Assembly (NCBI RefSeq): GCF_025028335.1
Contig: NZ_JAFEUW010000001.1
Span: forward strand, 806,001-870,000
DNA length: 64,000 bases
Direction: 5' to 3'
DNA from: Brachybacterium sillae
GTDB taxonomy: Bacteria > Actinomycetota > Actinomycetes > Actinomycetales > Dermabacteraceae
A model generated the notes under the pieces. It had not been told where the DNA came from, made no database searches, and was given only the letters and a program-made list of their open reading frames with translations. Shown piece by piece: positions 10,507 through 18,648 of this stretch. The position numbers and the translations under genes were made by a program. Numbering within the stretch: position 1 is the stretch's first letter; each line of letters opens with the position of its first letter.

Positions 10507-11487
10507 TCAGGAGCGGCGGGAGACGAGGCCGGGCTCGCGGTTGCGGCGGGCTGCCCGCTCCCCCAGTGTCGTCAGCACCCGCACCAGGCGCGGCGCGGTC
10601 GGTGCGATCTCCTCCCCCGGTCGCGGCTCATGCTCCCCGGGAACCGGCCCCGGAAGAACCCTTCCGACCACGCCCATCATCCGGGTGGTGAGACCGGGGG
10701 CGAGGCCATGCACGCGGGCGCCGATCTCTGCCGCCGGCGTGATCATCACGTACGGGCGGCCGGCGAGCACCCCGGAGACCATCCGACGTGCCGCATGCTC
10801 GGCGCTCGCGGTCAGCAGCGGCAGCGACGCCGCCGGAGCGAACCAGCTGTACTCGGCGCGCCGGTCGCCGTAGAAGCGGGCGGCGCGATGCGACCCGGTG
10901 CGCATCAGGCCCGGCACGATCACGGTGGCGGTGACACCGCTGCCGGCGAGCGACGCAGCGAGACCCTCCGTGAACCCGACGGCCGCGAACTTCGCAGTGG
11001 AGTAGGCCAGCAGGTGCGGCGGACTCAGCAGCCCCCCGATGGAGGTGACCACCCCGAAGCGCCCGCGGCCACGCTCACGCATCCGCGGGATGAGGGCATC
11101 GGCCAGGTGGATCGGCCCCCAGGCCATGACGTCGAGGGCGCGGCGCAGGTGGTCCAGCTGCGTGGACTCGGCCGGCCCCACCTCGATGATCCCGGCCACG
11201 TGGATCGCCACATCGATCGGGCCATGGGCGGATTCGATCGCGGCGATGCCGCGCATGACGGCGTCAGCATCGGTGGCATCGATCGGCTGGGTGTGGACGT
11301 CAGCGGCGTCGGCACCCTCGGCGACCAACTGTCGGGCGGCCTCCTCCAGGGTGTCCTGGTGGCGGGCGGAGAGAACCACACGGTGGTCGCGCTCGAGGAG
11401 CTCGGCGGCAACCCGCAGACCGAGACCGCGGGAGGCGCCGAGGACCAGAGCGAGGGGCTTGCGGTCGGTCCTGGTGAGCGGGCGCAT
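10507..11487 (-). CDS. Short-chain dehydrogenase/reductase with C-terminal extension
   Basis: Protein of 326 aa. The cofactor loop GASRGLG (17-23), the catalytic Ser149 (VVTSIGG) and YSTAK (Tyr162, Lys166) are intact. About 90 residues beyond the core fold (GLTTRMMGVVGRVLPG and following) suit the DltE/ketoreductase-like SDRs often found beside zinc alcohol dehydrogenases. Its ATG at 11487 shares one base with the stop of the upstream dehydrogenase (TGATG), so the two are co-translated. The substrate is unknown; coupled alcohol/aldehyde and ketone redox is plausible. Confidence 0.88.
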   Translation of the reverse strand: MRPLTRTDRKPLALVLGASRGLGLRVAAELLERDHRVVLSARHQDTLEEAARQLVAEGADAADVHTQPIDATDADAVMRGIAAIESAHGPIDVAIHVAGIIEVGPAESTQLDHLRRALDVMAWGPIHLADALIPRMRERGRGRFGVVTSIGGLLSPPHLLAYSTAKFAAVGFTEGLAASLAGSGVTATVIVPGLMRTGSHRAARFYGDRRAEYSWFAPAASLPLLTASAEHAARRMVSGVLAGRPYVMITPAAEIGARVHGLAPGLTTRMMGVVGRVLPGPVPGEHEPRPGEEIAPTAPRLVRVLTTLGERAARRNREPGLVSRRS

Positions 11488-12695
11488 CAGGCGGCCTTCC
11501 CCGGGCGCAGGACCACCTTCTGGCAGCCGTCCTGCTTCTTCTGGAAGATCTCGTACATCTGCGGGGCCTCCTCCAGGTCCACGCGATGGGTGGCGAGCTG
11601 GTCGACGCCGAAGGGGTCCCCGGCCTGGAGCAGCTGCAGCAGCTCCCCGGTCCACTGCTTCACATGGCACTGGCCCATGCGCACCGTGATGCCCTTGTCG
11701 AACATCTGCATCATCGGCATCGGGTCGGCGTTGCCGCCGTACACACCGGAGATCGACACGGTGCCGCCGCGCCGCACCGCGTCGATCGCGGCATGCACGG
11801 CACTGAGCCGGTCGACGCCGGCCTTCTTCGCCAGCGGGGCGGAGACAGCGGAGGGCAGGCGGCTGACGGCGGCGATGCCCGCGTGGGCGATCGGGTTTCC
11901 GTGGGCCTCCATGCCGACCGCGTCGAGGGCGCCGTCGGCGCCGCGACCGTGGGTGAGGTCCCGCACGGCATCACCGACGGCCCGGGCGGACGAGCCCGAC
12001 AGGTCACGCAGGTCGATGGTGCGGGCGCCGCGCTGGCGCATCCGCTCCAGACGCTCCGGGACGCGGTCGACGACGATGACGTCCTCAATACCGAGGTGCT
12101 GGGCCGAGGCGACGGCGAGCTGGCCGACGGGCCCGGCGCCCATCACGACCAGGGTGTCACCGGGGCGCACGTTCGCCCACTGCACGCCCTGCCAGGCGGT
12201 GGGGAGGATGTCGGAGAGGTAGAGGAAGTGCTCATCGGCGCCGTCCTCCGGCAGACGGATCGGACCGAAGTCGGCGTGCGGCACGCGGACGTACTCAGCC
12301 TGGCCGCCGGGGACGGCGCCATAGAGATCGGTGTAGCCGAAGAGGCTGGCGCCTGCGTCCTGCTCGGTGTTCTGGGTGGTCTCGCACTGGGCGAACAGAC
12401 CCCGCTGGCACATCCAGCAGCGGCCGCAGGAGATGTTGAACGGCACCACCACGCGGTCGCCGACGCGCAGGTCGGTGACGGAGGAGCCGACAGCCTCCAC
12501 GATGCCCATGAACTCGTGGCCGAGAACGTCACCGCGGTGCAGGAACGGCGAGAGCACCGTGTACAGGTGCAGGTCGGAGCCGCAGATGGCAGTGGAGGTG
12601 ACGCGCACGATCGCGTCGGTCGGCTCCTGGATACGCGGGTCCTCGACGGTCTCGACGGAGACCTTGCCGGGGCCCTGCCAGGTCAGTGCACGCAT
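11487..12695 (-). CDS. Zinc-dependent alcohol/formaldehyde dehydrogenase-like MDR enzyme
   Basis: Protein of 402 aa. Catalytic zinc ligands are Cys38 (ICGSDLH) and His60-Glu61 (GHEF); structural zinc ligands are Cys90, Cys93, Cys96 and Cys104. The nucleotide loop is GAGPVG (186-191). Length and the GRCWMCQRG signature match the glutathione-independent formaldehyde dehydrogenase-like group common in actinobacteria. It should oxidise an alcohol or hemiacetal with NAD(P)+ in the cytosol. It is the first gene of a two-gene operon with the SDR at 10507. Confidence 0.9.
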   Translation of the reverse strand: MRALTWQGPGKVSVETVEDPRIQEPTDAIVRVTSTAICGSDLHLYTVLSPFLHRGDVLGHEFMGIVEAVGSSVTDLRVGDRVVVPFNISCGRCWMCQRGLFAQCETTQNTEQDAGASLFGYTDLYGAVPGGQAEYVRVPHADFGPIRLPEDGADEHFLYLSDILPTAWQGVQWANVRPGDTLVVMGAGPVGQLAVASAQHLGIEDVIVVDRVPERLERMRQRGARTIDLRDLSGSSARAVGDAVRDLTHGRGADGALDAVGMEAHGNPIAHAGIAAVSRLPSAVSAPLAKKAGVDRLSAVHAAIDAVRRGGTVSISGVYGGNADPMPMMQMFDKGITVRMGQCHVKQWTGELLQLLQAGDPFGVDQLATHRVDLEEAPQMYEIFQKKQDGCQKVVLRPGKAA

Positions 12696-12828
12696 GGGAC
12701 TGCTCCTTACGTCCGGGGGACGGTGGGGGTCCCGGCCGGTGGGCCGGGCGCGACCCGCATGCCGCGGGCCGTCGCGCTCACCGTAGGTGCCGCACCTGGG
12801 CGCTCGGAGGGACGGGGCGACCGGCAGG

Positions 12829-13332
12829 TCAGCCAGCGGGCGTGACCGGCGGTTCCGCCGACCACGGGAACACGATCCACTCGGCGGTGCGGCGCCACAC
12901 GTAGTCCGGGTCCACCTCGCTGGCGGGCTTGGCGTAGAGCACGGCGCTGCGGGCCTCGGCGCCCATGTCGCGCAGCAGTTTCAGCACCAGGGCGAGGGTG
13001 CGGCCGGAGTCGGCGACGTCGTCGACGACCAGCAGGCGCCGGCCCCGGATCGCGTCCACATCCAGCATCGGGGCCAGCAGCACCGGATCGGGCAGGGTCT
13101 CGTGGACGTCGGTGTAGAACTCGACGTTGATCGCATCGGCCAGCTTCAGGCCCAGCGCGTACGACAGTGCCCCGGCCGGGAGCAGGCCACCTCGCGCCAC
13201 GGCGATGACGATCTCCGGCTGGAAGTCGCTGTCGACGATGCTCTGGGCGAGCTCCCGGGAGGCGGTACCGAACAGATCCCAGGTGAGGATCTCCTTGGAG
13301 TCGAGGTCACGGGAATCGACGTGATAGGCCAC
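12829..13332 (-). CDS. Phosphoribosyltransferase (type I, xanthine/hypoxanthine PRT-like)
   Basis: Protein of 167 aa with the PRPP-binding loop VVDDVADSGRT at 102-112 and an IAVARGGLLPAG loop near 43-54, both hallmarks of type I PRTases. The first residues (ILTWDLFGTASRELAQ) match the short PRTases annotated as xanthine or guanine phosphoribosyltransferase-like in actinobacteria. It would transfer ribose-5-phosphate from PRPP to a purine base for salvage. It appears to be a single-gene unit. The base specificity cannot be read. Confidence 0.85.
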   Translation of the reverse strand: MAYHVDSRDLDSKEILTWDLFGTASRELAQSIVDSDFQPEIVIAVARGGLLPAGALSYALGLKLADAINVEFYTDVHETLPDPVLLAPMLDVDAIRGRRLLVVDDVADSGRTLALVLKLLRDMGAEARSAVLYAKPASEVDPDYVWRRTAEWIVFPWSAEPPVTPAG

Positions 13333-13763
13333 GGAGGCTCCTGCGGATCGGGCGGCGGAGCCGCGGGGGTGGGGGTGTCGATGCTATCGAGGGACGGGGA
13401 CGGCCGGATGCCCAGTGAGCAGGGACAGTTGCCCTCGGGGTGCGGCGCGCGACCGTCGAGCCCACCAGGCGGGGTGATCCTCCGGGGTGCCACCTGGCCA
13501 CGTGCCGATCGATGCGCTCCATGGTCGAACCATGATCGGCGATCCAGGTTCGTCCACGACACGCTCACCGTTGCATCCGACCCATGTCTCACGAGCAACG
13601 ATCCGAGTCCATCCGCGCGAGGCGTCGAAGGGAAACACCTCCTCGCGACACCCGAGGTCGCCGACGTCAATACCGCCACGAGTGGTCATCGTGGTCACGG
13701 CGCACCTCATGATCTCGGCTCCCACCTGCCCTCCGCGGGCTTCACGGGCGCCGATCACCAGAC
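13333..13763. other. 431-base interval without a recognised gene
   Basis: Frames are open on both strands here (minus 13384-13785, plus 13487-13795) but neither gives a recognisable protein or a good ribosome site, and they cover each other. It separates the phosphoribosyltransferase promoter region from vapC. I see no RNA gene, repeat or clear terminator. Confidence 0.4.
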
Positions 13764-14192
13764 TCACGTACGCGGCTCCGCCCACGGATCGATGAGCTCC
13801 AGGCCGACGTGCGCGAAGTCCTTCACGTTCCTCGTGGCGCAGACGGCATCATGCGCGAGACAGATCGCCGCGATCTGTGCGTCGGCCGTACTGATCGGCG
13901 CACCAGCTTCTTCGCGAATCGCAAGCACATCCGCGTACCTCTCAGCAGCAACGTCATCGAAGGCGAGCACCGCGCGGCTCCCCCGATACGGCGCGATCGC
14001 TTCCTCGACCCTCTGCACCAGTTCGAGTCGGCGGCGGCCGTCCGGAAGCCTGCGCACACCGGCAAGCAGCTCCGCCAACGTGATGGAGGTGATCGCGACG
14101 TCACCCGTCAGGGACACGAGCCACTCGACGACACGTGGCTCCGGCGAGGGCCGAAAGATCTCCGAGATGACGGTCGTGTCAAGAACGATCAT
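13764..14192 (-). CDS. vapC: VapC/FitB-type PIN-domain RNase toxin
   Basis: Protein of 142 aa with the PIN acidic set: Asp5 (MIVLDTT), Glu41 (TLAELLAG), Asp104 (STADAQIAA) and a final acidic residue in ATRNVKDF (Asp125). ISTADAQIAAI and ATRNVKDF are the usual FitB/VapC core. Such toxins are magnesium-dependent RNases that cut tRNA or rRNA. The start overlaps the antitoxin stop by ATGA, the standard order antitoxin-toxin. It lies just outside the left island boundary at 14550. Confidence 0.9.
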   Translation of the reverse strand: MIVLDTTVISEIFRPSPEPRVVEWLVSLTGDVAITSITLAELLAGVRRLPDGRRRLELVQRVEEAIAPYRGSRAVLAFDDVAAERYADVLAIREEAGAPISTADAQIAAICLAHDAVCATRNVKDFAHVGLELIDPWAEPRT

Positions 14193-14422
14193 TCGAAGTC
14201 CACAACCCGCGCGGCGTCATCGCGGGGCGGAATCGGCAGATCTTCGACCCCACCGGCATCCCGAGCCGCAGACAGCAGAGCCAGGCCGATGTGCGGCCGT
14301 CGCGCGGCCTTCGTCAGGATGTCCCGAACCTCGGCCTCCATGGACCGTCCGTTCTCCTTCGCCTGCGACGCGAGCTGCTGCTTCACGCGGTCATCGAGAC
14401 CGCGCACGATAAGAGACGACAT
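14189..14422 (-). CDS. vapB: VapB/FitA-type ribbon-helix-helix antitoxin
   Basis: Protein of 77 aa. SSLIVRGLDDRVKQQLASQA followed by GRSMEAEVRDIL is the ribbon-helix-helix of FitA-like antitoxins, which bind their own operator, while the C-terminal tail (DDAARVVDFE) would occupy the toxin active site. ATG 14422 is preferred because AGGAGG lies 8 bases upstream; an in-frame GTG at 14431 would overlap that site. The operon is presumably autoregulated by the VapBC complex. Confidence 0.9.
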   Translation of the reverse strand: MSSLIVRGLDDRVKQQLASQAKENGRSMEAEVRDILTKAARRPHIGLALLSAARDAGGVEDLPIPPRDDAARVVDFE

Positions 14423-14549
14423 CAGGACCACCTCCTTCTGATATCACCGATGATAGCCCTCTCGTCACGATGCGGAAGACCCGGACCAGACGACGACGCA
14501 CCGCTGATCACGACGATCGGTGTGGTGCGCACAGAACGATCTGCCCAGG

Positions 14550-14600
14550 TCACACGTTGAGCCGGAATCACACGTTGAGCCCGAACCCCACCACGTTCGG
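14550..14600 (-). other. Left attachment-site relic: duplicated ychF 3' end
   Basis: Read on the minus strand, TTCCGGCTCAACGTGTGA (14567-14550) codes FRLNV-stop, the expected C-terminus of YchF (family ends EFRFNV). Directly before it is a second, near-identical copy TTCGGGCTCAACGTGTGA preceded by GTGGTGGGG, corresponding to the VVEF codons. No ychF gene is present here. It sits 33 bases before the serine recombinase start and is taken as the attL/attR scar of the island. Confidence 0.6.
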
Positions 14601-14632
14601 TAGCCGAATAACCTTTGACGTAGATTGACTCC

Positions 14633-14745
14633 ATGAGTGCTGAGCCTCGGCGAGCCGCCGTCTACCTGCGGATCTCTCAGGATCGCAAGAACCGTCGCCT
14701 GGGTGTGGACCGCCACGGGGAGGACGCCGAGGCGCTCATCAAAGC
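14633..14745 (+). pseudogene. Large serine recombinase/integrase, N-terminal stub
   Basis: ATG 14633 starts SAEPRRAAVYLRISQD followed by RLGVDRHGEDAEALI, the N-terminal catalytic strand of large serine recombinases; the Ser of YLRISQD is the nucleophile. After about 38 codons the gene is replaced by IS-derived sequence, so the resolvase domain and the DNA-binding C-terminus are gone. It probably mediated integration of the island, since it lies right beside the ychF-like att relic, where serine integrases normally lie. It cannot function now. Confidence 0.7.
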
Positions 14746-14870
14746 GGCTCTTCCGAGTTCCGGTGGGGGTGAGCGGCGCGCCGGTGTCGTGATGCCCGGG
14801 TGAGAGGGGTCGAGGCCTCCAAGATCGGGAGCGACCAAGCACCCTGTCCGGAAGCCCTCGACGTTGTCTG
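14746..14870. mobile_element. Truncated end of an ISL3-like insertion sequence
   Basis: The integrase reading frame is interrupted at GGCTCTTCCGAGTTCCGG, which resembles the GGCTCTTC-type terminal repeat of ISL3-family elements. About 125 bases of non-coding IS leader follow and are then cut by the IS1380-family element. No transposase part and no second end are present. The family call rests on memory of the terminal repeat only. Confidence 0.45.
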
Positions 14871-14885
14871 AGCCTGGATCCGCCG
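14871..14885 (+). repeat. Left terminal inverted repeat of IS1380-family copy 1
   Basis: AGCCTGGATCCGCCG; the match to the other end is exact over 15 bases and stays strong for several more. Confidence 0.8.
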
Positions 14886-15020
14886 AGCCGGTTTTCGTGG
14901 CGTCGTGAAGGCGTTTCGGGCGCGGGCTGAGTAGGCGCTTCGGAGAAGGGTGTGAAAGGTCTGCCGGTCTGCCCGGCTTTTCCACTTCGGGTTCCTTCTC
15001 GTCGGGACAGGGGCTGGCGG

Positions 15021-16400
15021 TCAAGCCGCTCTTGGTCGTGGACTGCTGGCGGCGTCGAATAGCGTTTCCCAGTCGGGTTGCCAGGGCCAGTTGCGTGGAA
15101 GGTGGAGCAGCCAGGAACGGGCGCGGTTGGCGATCCTGGCCGGCACGGCGATGAGGTGAGCGCGGATCGTGGCGGTCCTGGCTCGGGCGTGGAACTTCGA
15201 GGCGAGCACGCCGGCGGCCCGGGTGAGGTTGAACGCGATCGCCGCGAGCACGGCCCAGGCGCTGTTGGCGGTGAAGACCCCGGAGGGGCAGTGTGCCAGC
15301 GGCCCGTTCTTCAGGTCCGCGATGACCTGTTCGATGATGGCGTGGTCGCGGTGGGCGGCCTCTGCCTCGAGCATCGACAGCGGTGAGTCGGTGAAGACCG
15401 CGTGGTAGCGGTAGGCGGTGAACAGCCCGTCCTGCTCGCCGGTGGCGGTGGCGGGGTTGAGCCGCTTGACCCGGCGCACGATCAGCCGGGCGGTGACGTG
15501 GTCGGCCTTCTTCCGGGAGGTGAAGGCGGTGTAGGGGATCTCGGCGACTTCCGCATCGGAGATCCACCGCTGCTCGGCTTCGTCCCAGATCGACTCCGGG
15601 TACTTGATCCCCACCCAGGCCTCCTCCGGGATCTGGGAGATGGCGGCGACCACGCCCGCGTCCATCCTGGCGGTGATGGAGAAGTAGGCCCCGGTCCGGC
15701 GCAATGCGGCGATGACGTCGTGCTGGTAGAACGCGGAGTCGGCCCGCCCGGTGATCTGCCCGCCGGCCCCGGCCTTGCGGGCGGTGGCCATGGCCTCGGC
15801 GATCATCCGGTGAGCCCCGCGCGGTGACTTCACCGACCCCTTGCGCAGCCGGATGGCGGCGATCACTGGCGCCGCCAGTGGCGTGGACACCGTGGCCACC
15901 AGCGCGTTGAGCCCTTTGACCTTGTTGTAGCCATACCCCGCGCCCTGCTTGGCGTACCCGTGGGTCTGCCGGATGGTGTCGTCGATATCCAGGTAGGCCA
16001 TCCCCTCAGCGCCGCGCACCAGTCCCGGCACCCGCGCGGTCAGCGCGATCAGCAGCCGGGAGTTGATCGCATCCAGCTGGCGCACGTGCCCGAACGTGTA
16101 ACCGCGAAGGTGGGTGCCCAACGTCGTCGGCGCCCGGCGGGCGGTGAACGCCCGGCCCATCCCGCCGTGGCGCAGCAGGTCCATGTCGCTGATGCTGTCC
16201 GCCCCGGCGACCATCCCCGCGACCAGCGCCGGCACCTTCACCGCCGCGTTCGCCCCGGCACTACCAGCCACCGTGACGAACTCCTCGACGAGACCCGACA
16301 GGCCGGCGGACTCGGCCAGCAACATCACCGGCACCAACCCCGCGGCCGCGATCAGGTTGTCGTCATCGAACTCGGCAGAGAAATTGTGGGAGACTCGCAC
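15021..16400 (-). CDS. IS1380-family DDE transposase
   Basis: Protein of 459 aa. AYLDIDDTIRQTHGYAKQ holds the first catalytic Asp, GRADSAFYQHDVI the second, and HRDHAIIEQVIADLKNG the terminal Glu region, the DDE arrangement of IS1380 transposases. The frame is intact from RVSHNFSAEFDDD to the stop, so the element may still be active. It would cut at the 15-base ends and insert into a short target. The opposite strand carries long open frames that are only composition artefacts. Confidence 0.92.
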   Translation of the reverse strand: MRVSHNFSAEFDDDNLIAAAGLVPVMLLAESAGLSGLVEEFVTVAGSAGANAAVKVPALVAGMVAGADSISDMDLLRHGGMGRAFTARRAPTTLGTHLRGYTFGHVRQLDAINSRLLIALTARVPGLVRGAEGMAYLDIDDTIRQTHGYAKQGAGYGYNKVKGLNALVATVSTPLAAPVIAAIRLRKGSVKSPRGAHRMIAEAMATARKAGAGGQITGRADSAFYQHDVIAALRRTGAYFSITARMDAGVVAAISQIPEEAWVGIKYPESIWDEAEQRWISDAEVAEIPYTAFTSRKKADHVTARLIVRRVKRLNPATATGEQDGLFTAYRYHAVFTDSPLSMLEAEAAHRDHAIIEQVIADLKNGPLAHCPSGVFTANSAWAVLAAIAFNLTRAAGVLASKFHARARTATIRAHLIAVPARIANRARSWLLHLPRNWPWQPDWETLFDAASSPRPRAA

Positions 16401-16506
16401 TACCGGTGCTCCTGTTGCTCAACGGGTTTGGAACCTTCGCCAGTCCCATTCTCACTGGTCACAGGAGCACCCGGCTGTTACGACTCACCTCCCGCACTCA
16501 CCCGGC

Positions 16507-16521
16507 CGGCGGATCCAGGCT
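16507..16521 (-). repeat. Right terminal inverted repeat of IS1380-family copy 1
   Basis: CGGCGGATCCAGGCT on the plus strand, the exact reverse complement of the repeat at 14871-14885. Confidence 0.8.
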
Positions 16522-16711
16522 AAGCGCGTCCAGCTGCTTCCTCGGTGCTGTCATGCTCTCCATGCTCCCGTTGGATGACTGCCTTCAACAGACGTGGGGC
16601 GACTCGCCCGTTGTCGCGCGGTGATCGCGTACCCTCAGAGCTAGCAACTCAGTCCGCGGCGCCAGACGGTACGTCTCGTACTATGCGGCGAAGCCTAGAC
16701 GTAAGGATTCC

Positions 16712-17635
16712 ATGGCCACGTATACGCGAACGCTGAATATCTACGCTTTGCATGGACATATCAAGCCGGGGTCAAGTGATGAAGAGAACCTTGACTACGA
16801 AGAGTTCTTCAAACAGGTTTACGAGCAGGCGCAAGGGGTCCCTATAATTATCGGAACCCAGACCGTTGCGATCGCAAGCGTCCAAAAGCGCGCCGATAGG
16901 TATGCCTTCCGTTTCATTTCGGGCAGCGGAGAAGCTATTACGGAGGTGTTCAATCCCGCCACCAAAACAGCGGAGCTCATAGAACTTCCTCAAGAGCGTT
17001 TTTTGGTGAACGGCGCGTGGGTAATAGTTTCACCCACCAAGCGTTTACTGGTGGCGGAGCGCAAGCGGCCTGGGGTGCCCGTGTTTGAGGTTGAGCGATT
17101 CCTGAACCGTTTTGCAAAGCAGAGTGGGAATGGGGATGTGTCCATCGCGCTTAATCCCGTGCCGTCGCCGTCCTTCGTGGCTGAAGTAGAGTCCTTCAGT
17201 CGTATACGTGAAGCATCTGTGGTCATTCGGCGCCCAAATAGTAGTTTTTCCAAGACGGCTCAAGAGGCAATGGGCAGGATCGCGGCTGACTCCAATGCAG
17301 GGCGAGTAACCGTGCAAGCGAATGCTGAAAGAGGACAGTCTCTCCGTAAGGACGATGGGCTGGTAGCGGATATTCTCTCGTTCGCAAAGAGCACGCTTTC
17401 GCCAATTGAAGACGCTCGCATTAAGGGTGAAAGGCCGGGGTTCGACGGGGAGCGAAGTATTTCACTTCTCAAGCATGTGCTTAAGGGAACCGTCCGTCTC
17501 ACTCGAGGTCTCTCGCCCGAAAAGCAGCTGGGCGCTATCTATGAAGAAGCGGAGGACCTGATCGATGTCGCTACGGAGCGCGACGGGGGCACTTCGGGAG
17601 GCGGAGATGCCGGAAAGGATACGTTAGACGAATAG
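16712..17635 (+). CDS. AT-richer cargo gene: soluble protein, possibly DUF4747/RexA-like
   Basis: Protein of 307 aa with no signal peptide or membrane helix. Base composition and codon use are clearly more A/T-rich than the chromosome on either side, a sign of transfer. Visible features: an N-terminal NIYALHG segment, a central IVSPTKRLLVAERKRPGVPV, then SIALNPVPSPSFVAEVESFSRIREASVVIRRPNSSF, which reads like the beta-rich middle of DUF4747-type proteins and broadly recalls the layout of phage RexA. The tail is Gly/Asp-rich. Function is not established. The gene for a small four-helix membrane protein follows on the same strand 152 bases later, suggesting a sensor-effector pair. A TACTAT at 16679-16684 could be its -10 box. 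Confidence 0.8.
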   Translation: MATYTRTLNIYALHGHIKPGSSDEENLDYEEFFKQVYEQAQGVPIIIGTQTVAIASVQKRADRYAFRFISGSGEAITEVFNPATKTAELIELPQERFLVNGAWVIVSPTKRLLVAERKRPGVPVFEVERFLNRFAKQSGNGDVSIALNPVPSPSFVAEVESFSRIREASVVIRRPNSSFSKTAQEAMGRIAADSNAGRVTVQANAERGQSLRKDDGLVADILSFAKSTLSPIEDARIKGERPGFDGERSISLLKHVLKGTVRLTRGLSPEKQLGAIYEEAEDLIDVATERDGGTSGGGDAGKDTLDE

Positions 17636-17787
17636 CGCAGGCCATGCGAGCCGGCGGTCTTGGCGGCATTGGATTGGTCAACATTTCGCTCAAGTGTCTA
17701 TTTCCACGTACAAGCTTCACATCATTCATTGGCGGGGCGGGATGTCTGGGCTGTGGCGTAGCTTGGATAACCGGTAAGGAGGTACGT

Positions 17788-18372
17788 ATGGCGGAAGACC
17801 ATTTGAATGGCGATGTGGAGCGTGATCGCGCCCACCTTCACGTTCTGCGCGGGCAAGTTGTCCCACGATGGAGAATTATTGCGTACAACTGGCAGCCATA
17901 TGCTGCATTGGCTCTCGGGGTTGTCGCAGCTGTGGGAGTGCAGCTCTTGCCGTCGAGGGATGTGGCGATTAATGAGTTTGCGGGCCACGGCCTCACGGTT
18001 TCCTCTATTTCTGTGTCGGCATGCTTAACGGGTCTCGCACTATCCATTGCACTCCCTGGCTCTGAGAGGATTGAAAATTGGGCAAAGATGCCCGGGCCGA
18101 CTGACGGCTTCTCGGTTTTGAGTGACCTGGTGTTCACTTTCTTCTGGGCAGGTTGTAGTCAGATCCTTGCGGTTCTAGTCTCTATCTCTGCACTCTTTTT
18201 CGGTGCAGATCTTTCGATAGGATCGCCGCATCCTCTTCGTTGGACTCACTGGGTTGCCCTCGTGTCTTCATTTACAATATTCGCATACGCACTCCTCCAG
18301 CTCTTGGTGGTATTCCAGACGCTGATGCAAGTTGGAACTCTTATTATTGCTGAAGAACAGCGTTCGGGCTGA
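17788..18372 (+). CDS. AT-richer cargo gene: four-helix membrane protein
   Basis: Protein of 194 aa from ATG 17788 with a strong AAGGAGGT (17776-17783) 4 bases away. The first 30 residues are charged and cytosolic; hydrophobic helices lie at about 36-54, 69-89, 110-137 and 153-178. No enzyme motif is seen. Size and topology fit small membrane effectors (RexB, KwaA and similar), but I find no sequence motif that names a family. It is downstream of the soluble gene at 16712, shares its foreign base composition, and the pair is bounded by insertion sequences. Confidence 0.8.
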   Translation: MAEDHLNGDVERDRAHLHVLRGQVVPRWRIIAYNWQPYAALALGVVAAVGVQLLPSRDVAINEFAGHGLTVSSISVSACLTGLALSIALPGSERIENWAKMPGPTDGFSVLSDLVFTFFWAGCSQILAVLVSISALFFGADLSIGSPHPLRWTHWVALVSSFTIFAYALLQLLVVFQTLMQVGTLIIAEEQRSG

Positions 18373-18461
18373 CTCTGCGGTACGTCCCGTGCGAAACCTG
18401 TTGACCCGATTCACTCAATGACAACACGGCCGCAAGTGTCTAGTAGCTCAGGCCCGCGTTC

Positions 18462-18562
18462 GTGGACGATTCAATTGGCCCCTACATATACCTCCCGCCG
18501 GATGCCCGGGCCGCCGCGCAGACCGCGTTCTTGAAAGAAGAGGCCGAGGCTGACGAGGCTAG
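18462..18562 (+). pseudogene. Unrecognised gene fragment cut by IS sequence
   Basis: From GTG 18462 a frame reads DDSIGPYIYLPPDARAAAQT, then FLKEEAEADEA, before entering the IS1380-like remnant at 18563. It may be the front part of the gene whose tail lies at 22003-22207, but continuity cannot be shown. The 90 bases before it (18373-18461) hold nothing I can name. Confidence 0.3.
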
Positions 18563-18648
18563 CCTCGATCTTTCATCGGGCTGGTGAGCGGTCGCGGTCG
18601 GCGTCGTTGCCGGTGTTCAGCTGCTGATTCTGGCATTCGGGTATGACA
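18563..18648. mobile_element. 86-base end remnant of a second IS1380-type element
   Basis: Starts with CCTCGATCTTTCAT and runs to GGGTATGACA. It lines up base for base, with about eight differences, with the first 86 bases of the complete element at 19180-19265. It stops where the IS1634-like element begins, so that insertion, or a later deletion, removed the rest. Confidence 0.75.

Larger units (their letters stand above)
14871..16521. mobile_element. Complete IS1380-family insertion sequence (copy 1)
   Basis: About 1.65 kb bounded by AGCCTGGATCCGCCG at 14871 and its exact inverted copy ending at 16521, containing one intact transposase on the minus strand. Size and protein fit IS1380. A perfect 4-base target duplication is not visible; CTGA/CTAA is the nearest flank pair. 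It landed in ISL3-like debris that had already cut the serine recombinase. Confidence 0.85.

Noticed and set aside
10209-10691. The DUF3253-like frame as a full 160-codon gene
   Set aside because: Likeness ends after CPSEV; the rest is the antisense of the SDR gene's 3' end and its flank.
13384-13785. A 133-codon minus-strand frame next to vapC
   Set aside because: It has no recognisable motif, a poor ribosome site, overlap with vapC and an equally open frame on the other strand.
14871-16521. Precise target duplication for IS1380-family copy 1
   Set aside because: The flanks TCTG/AAGC do not match, and CTGA/CTAA only match three of four; not reported as a duplication.
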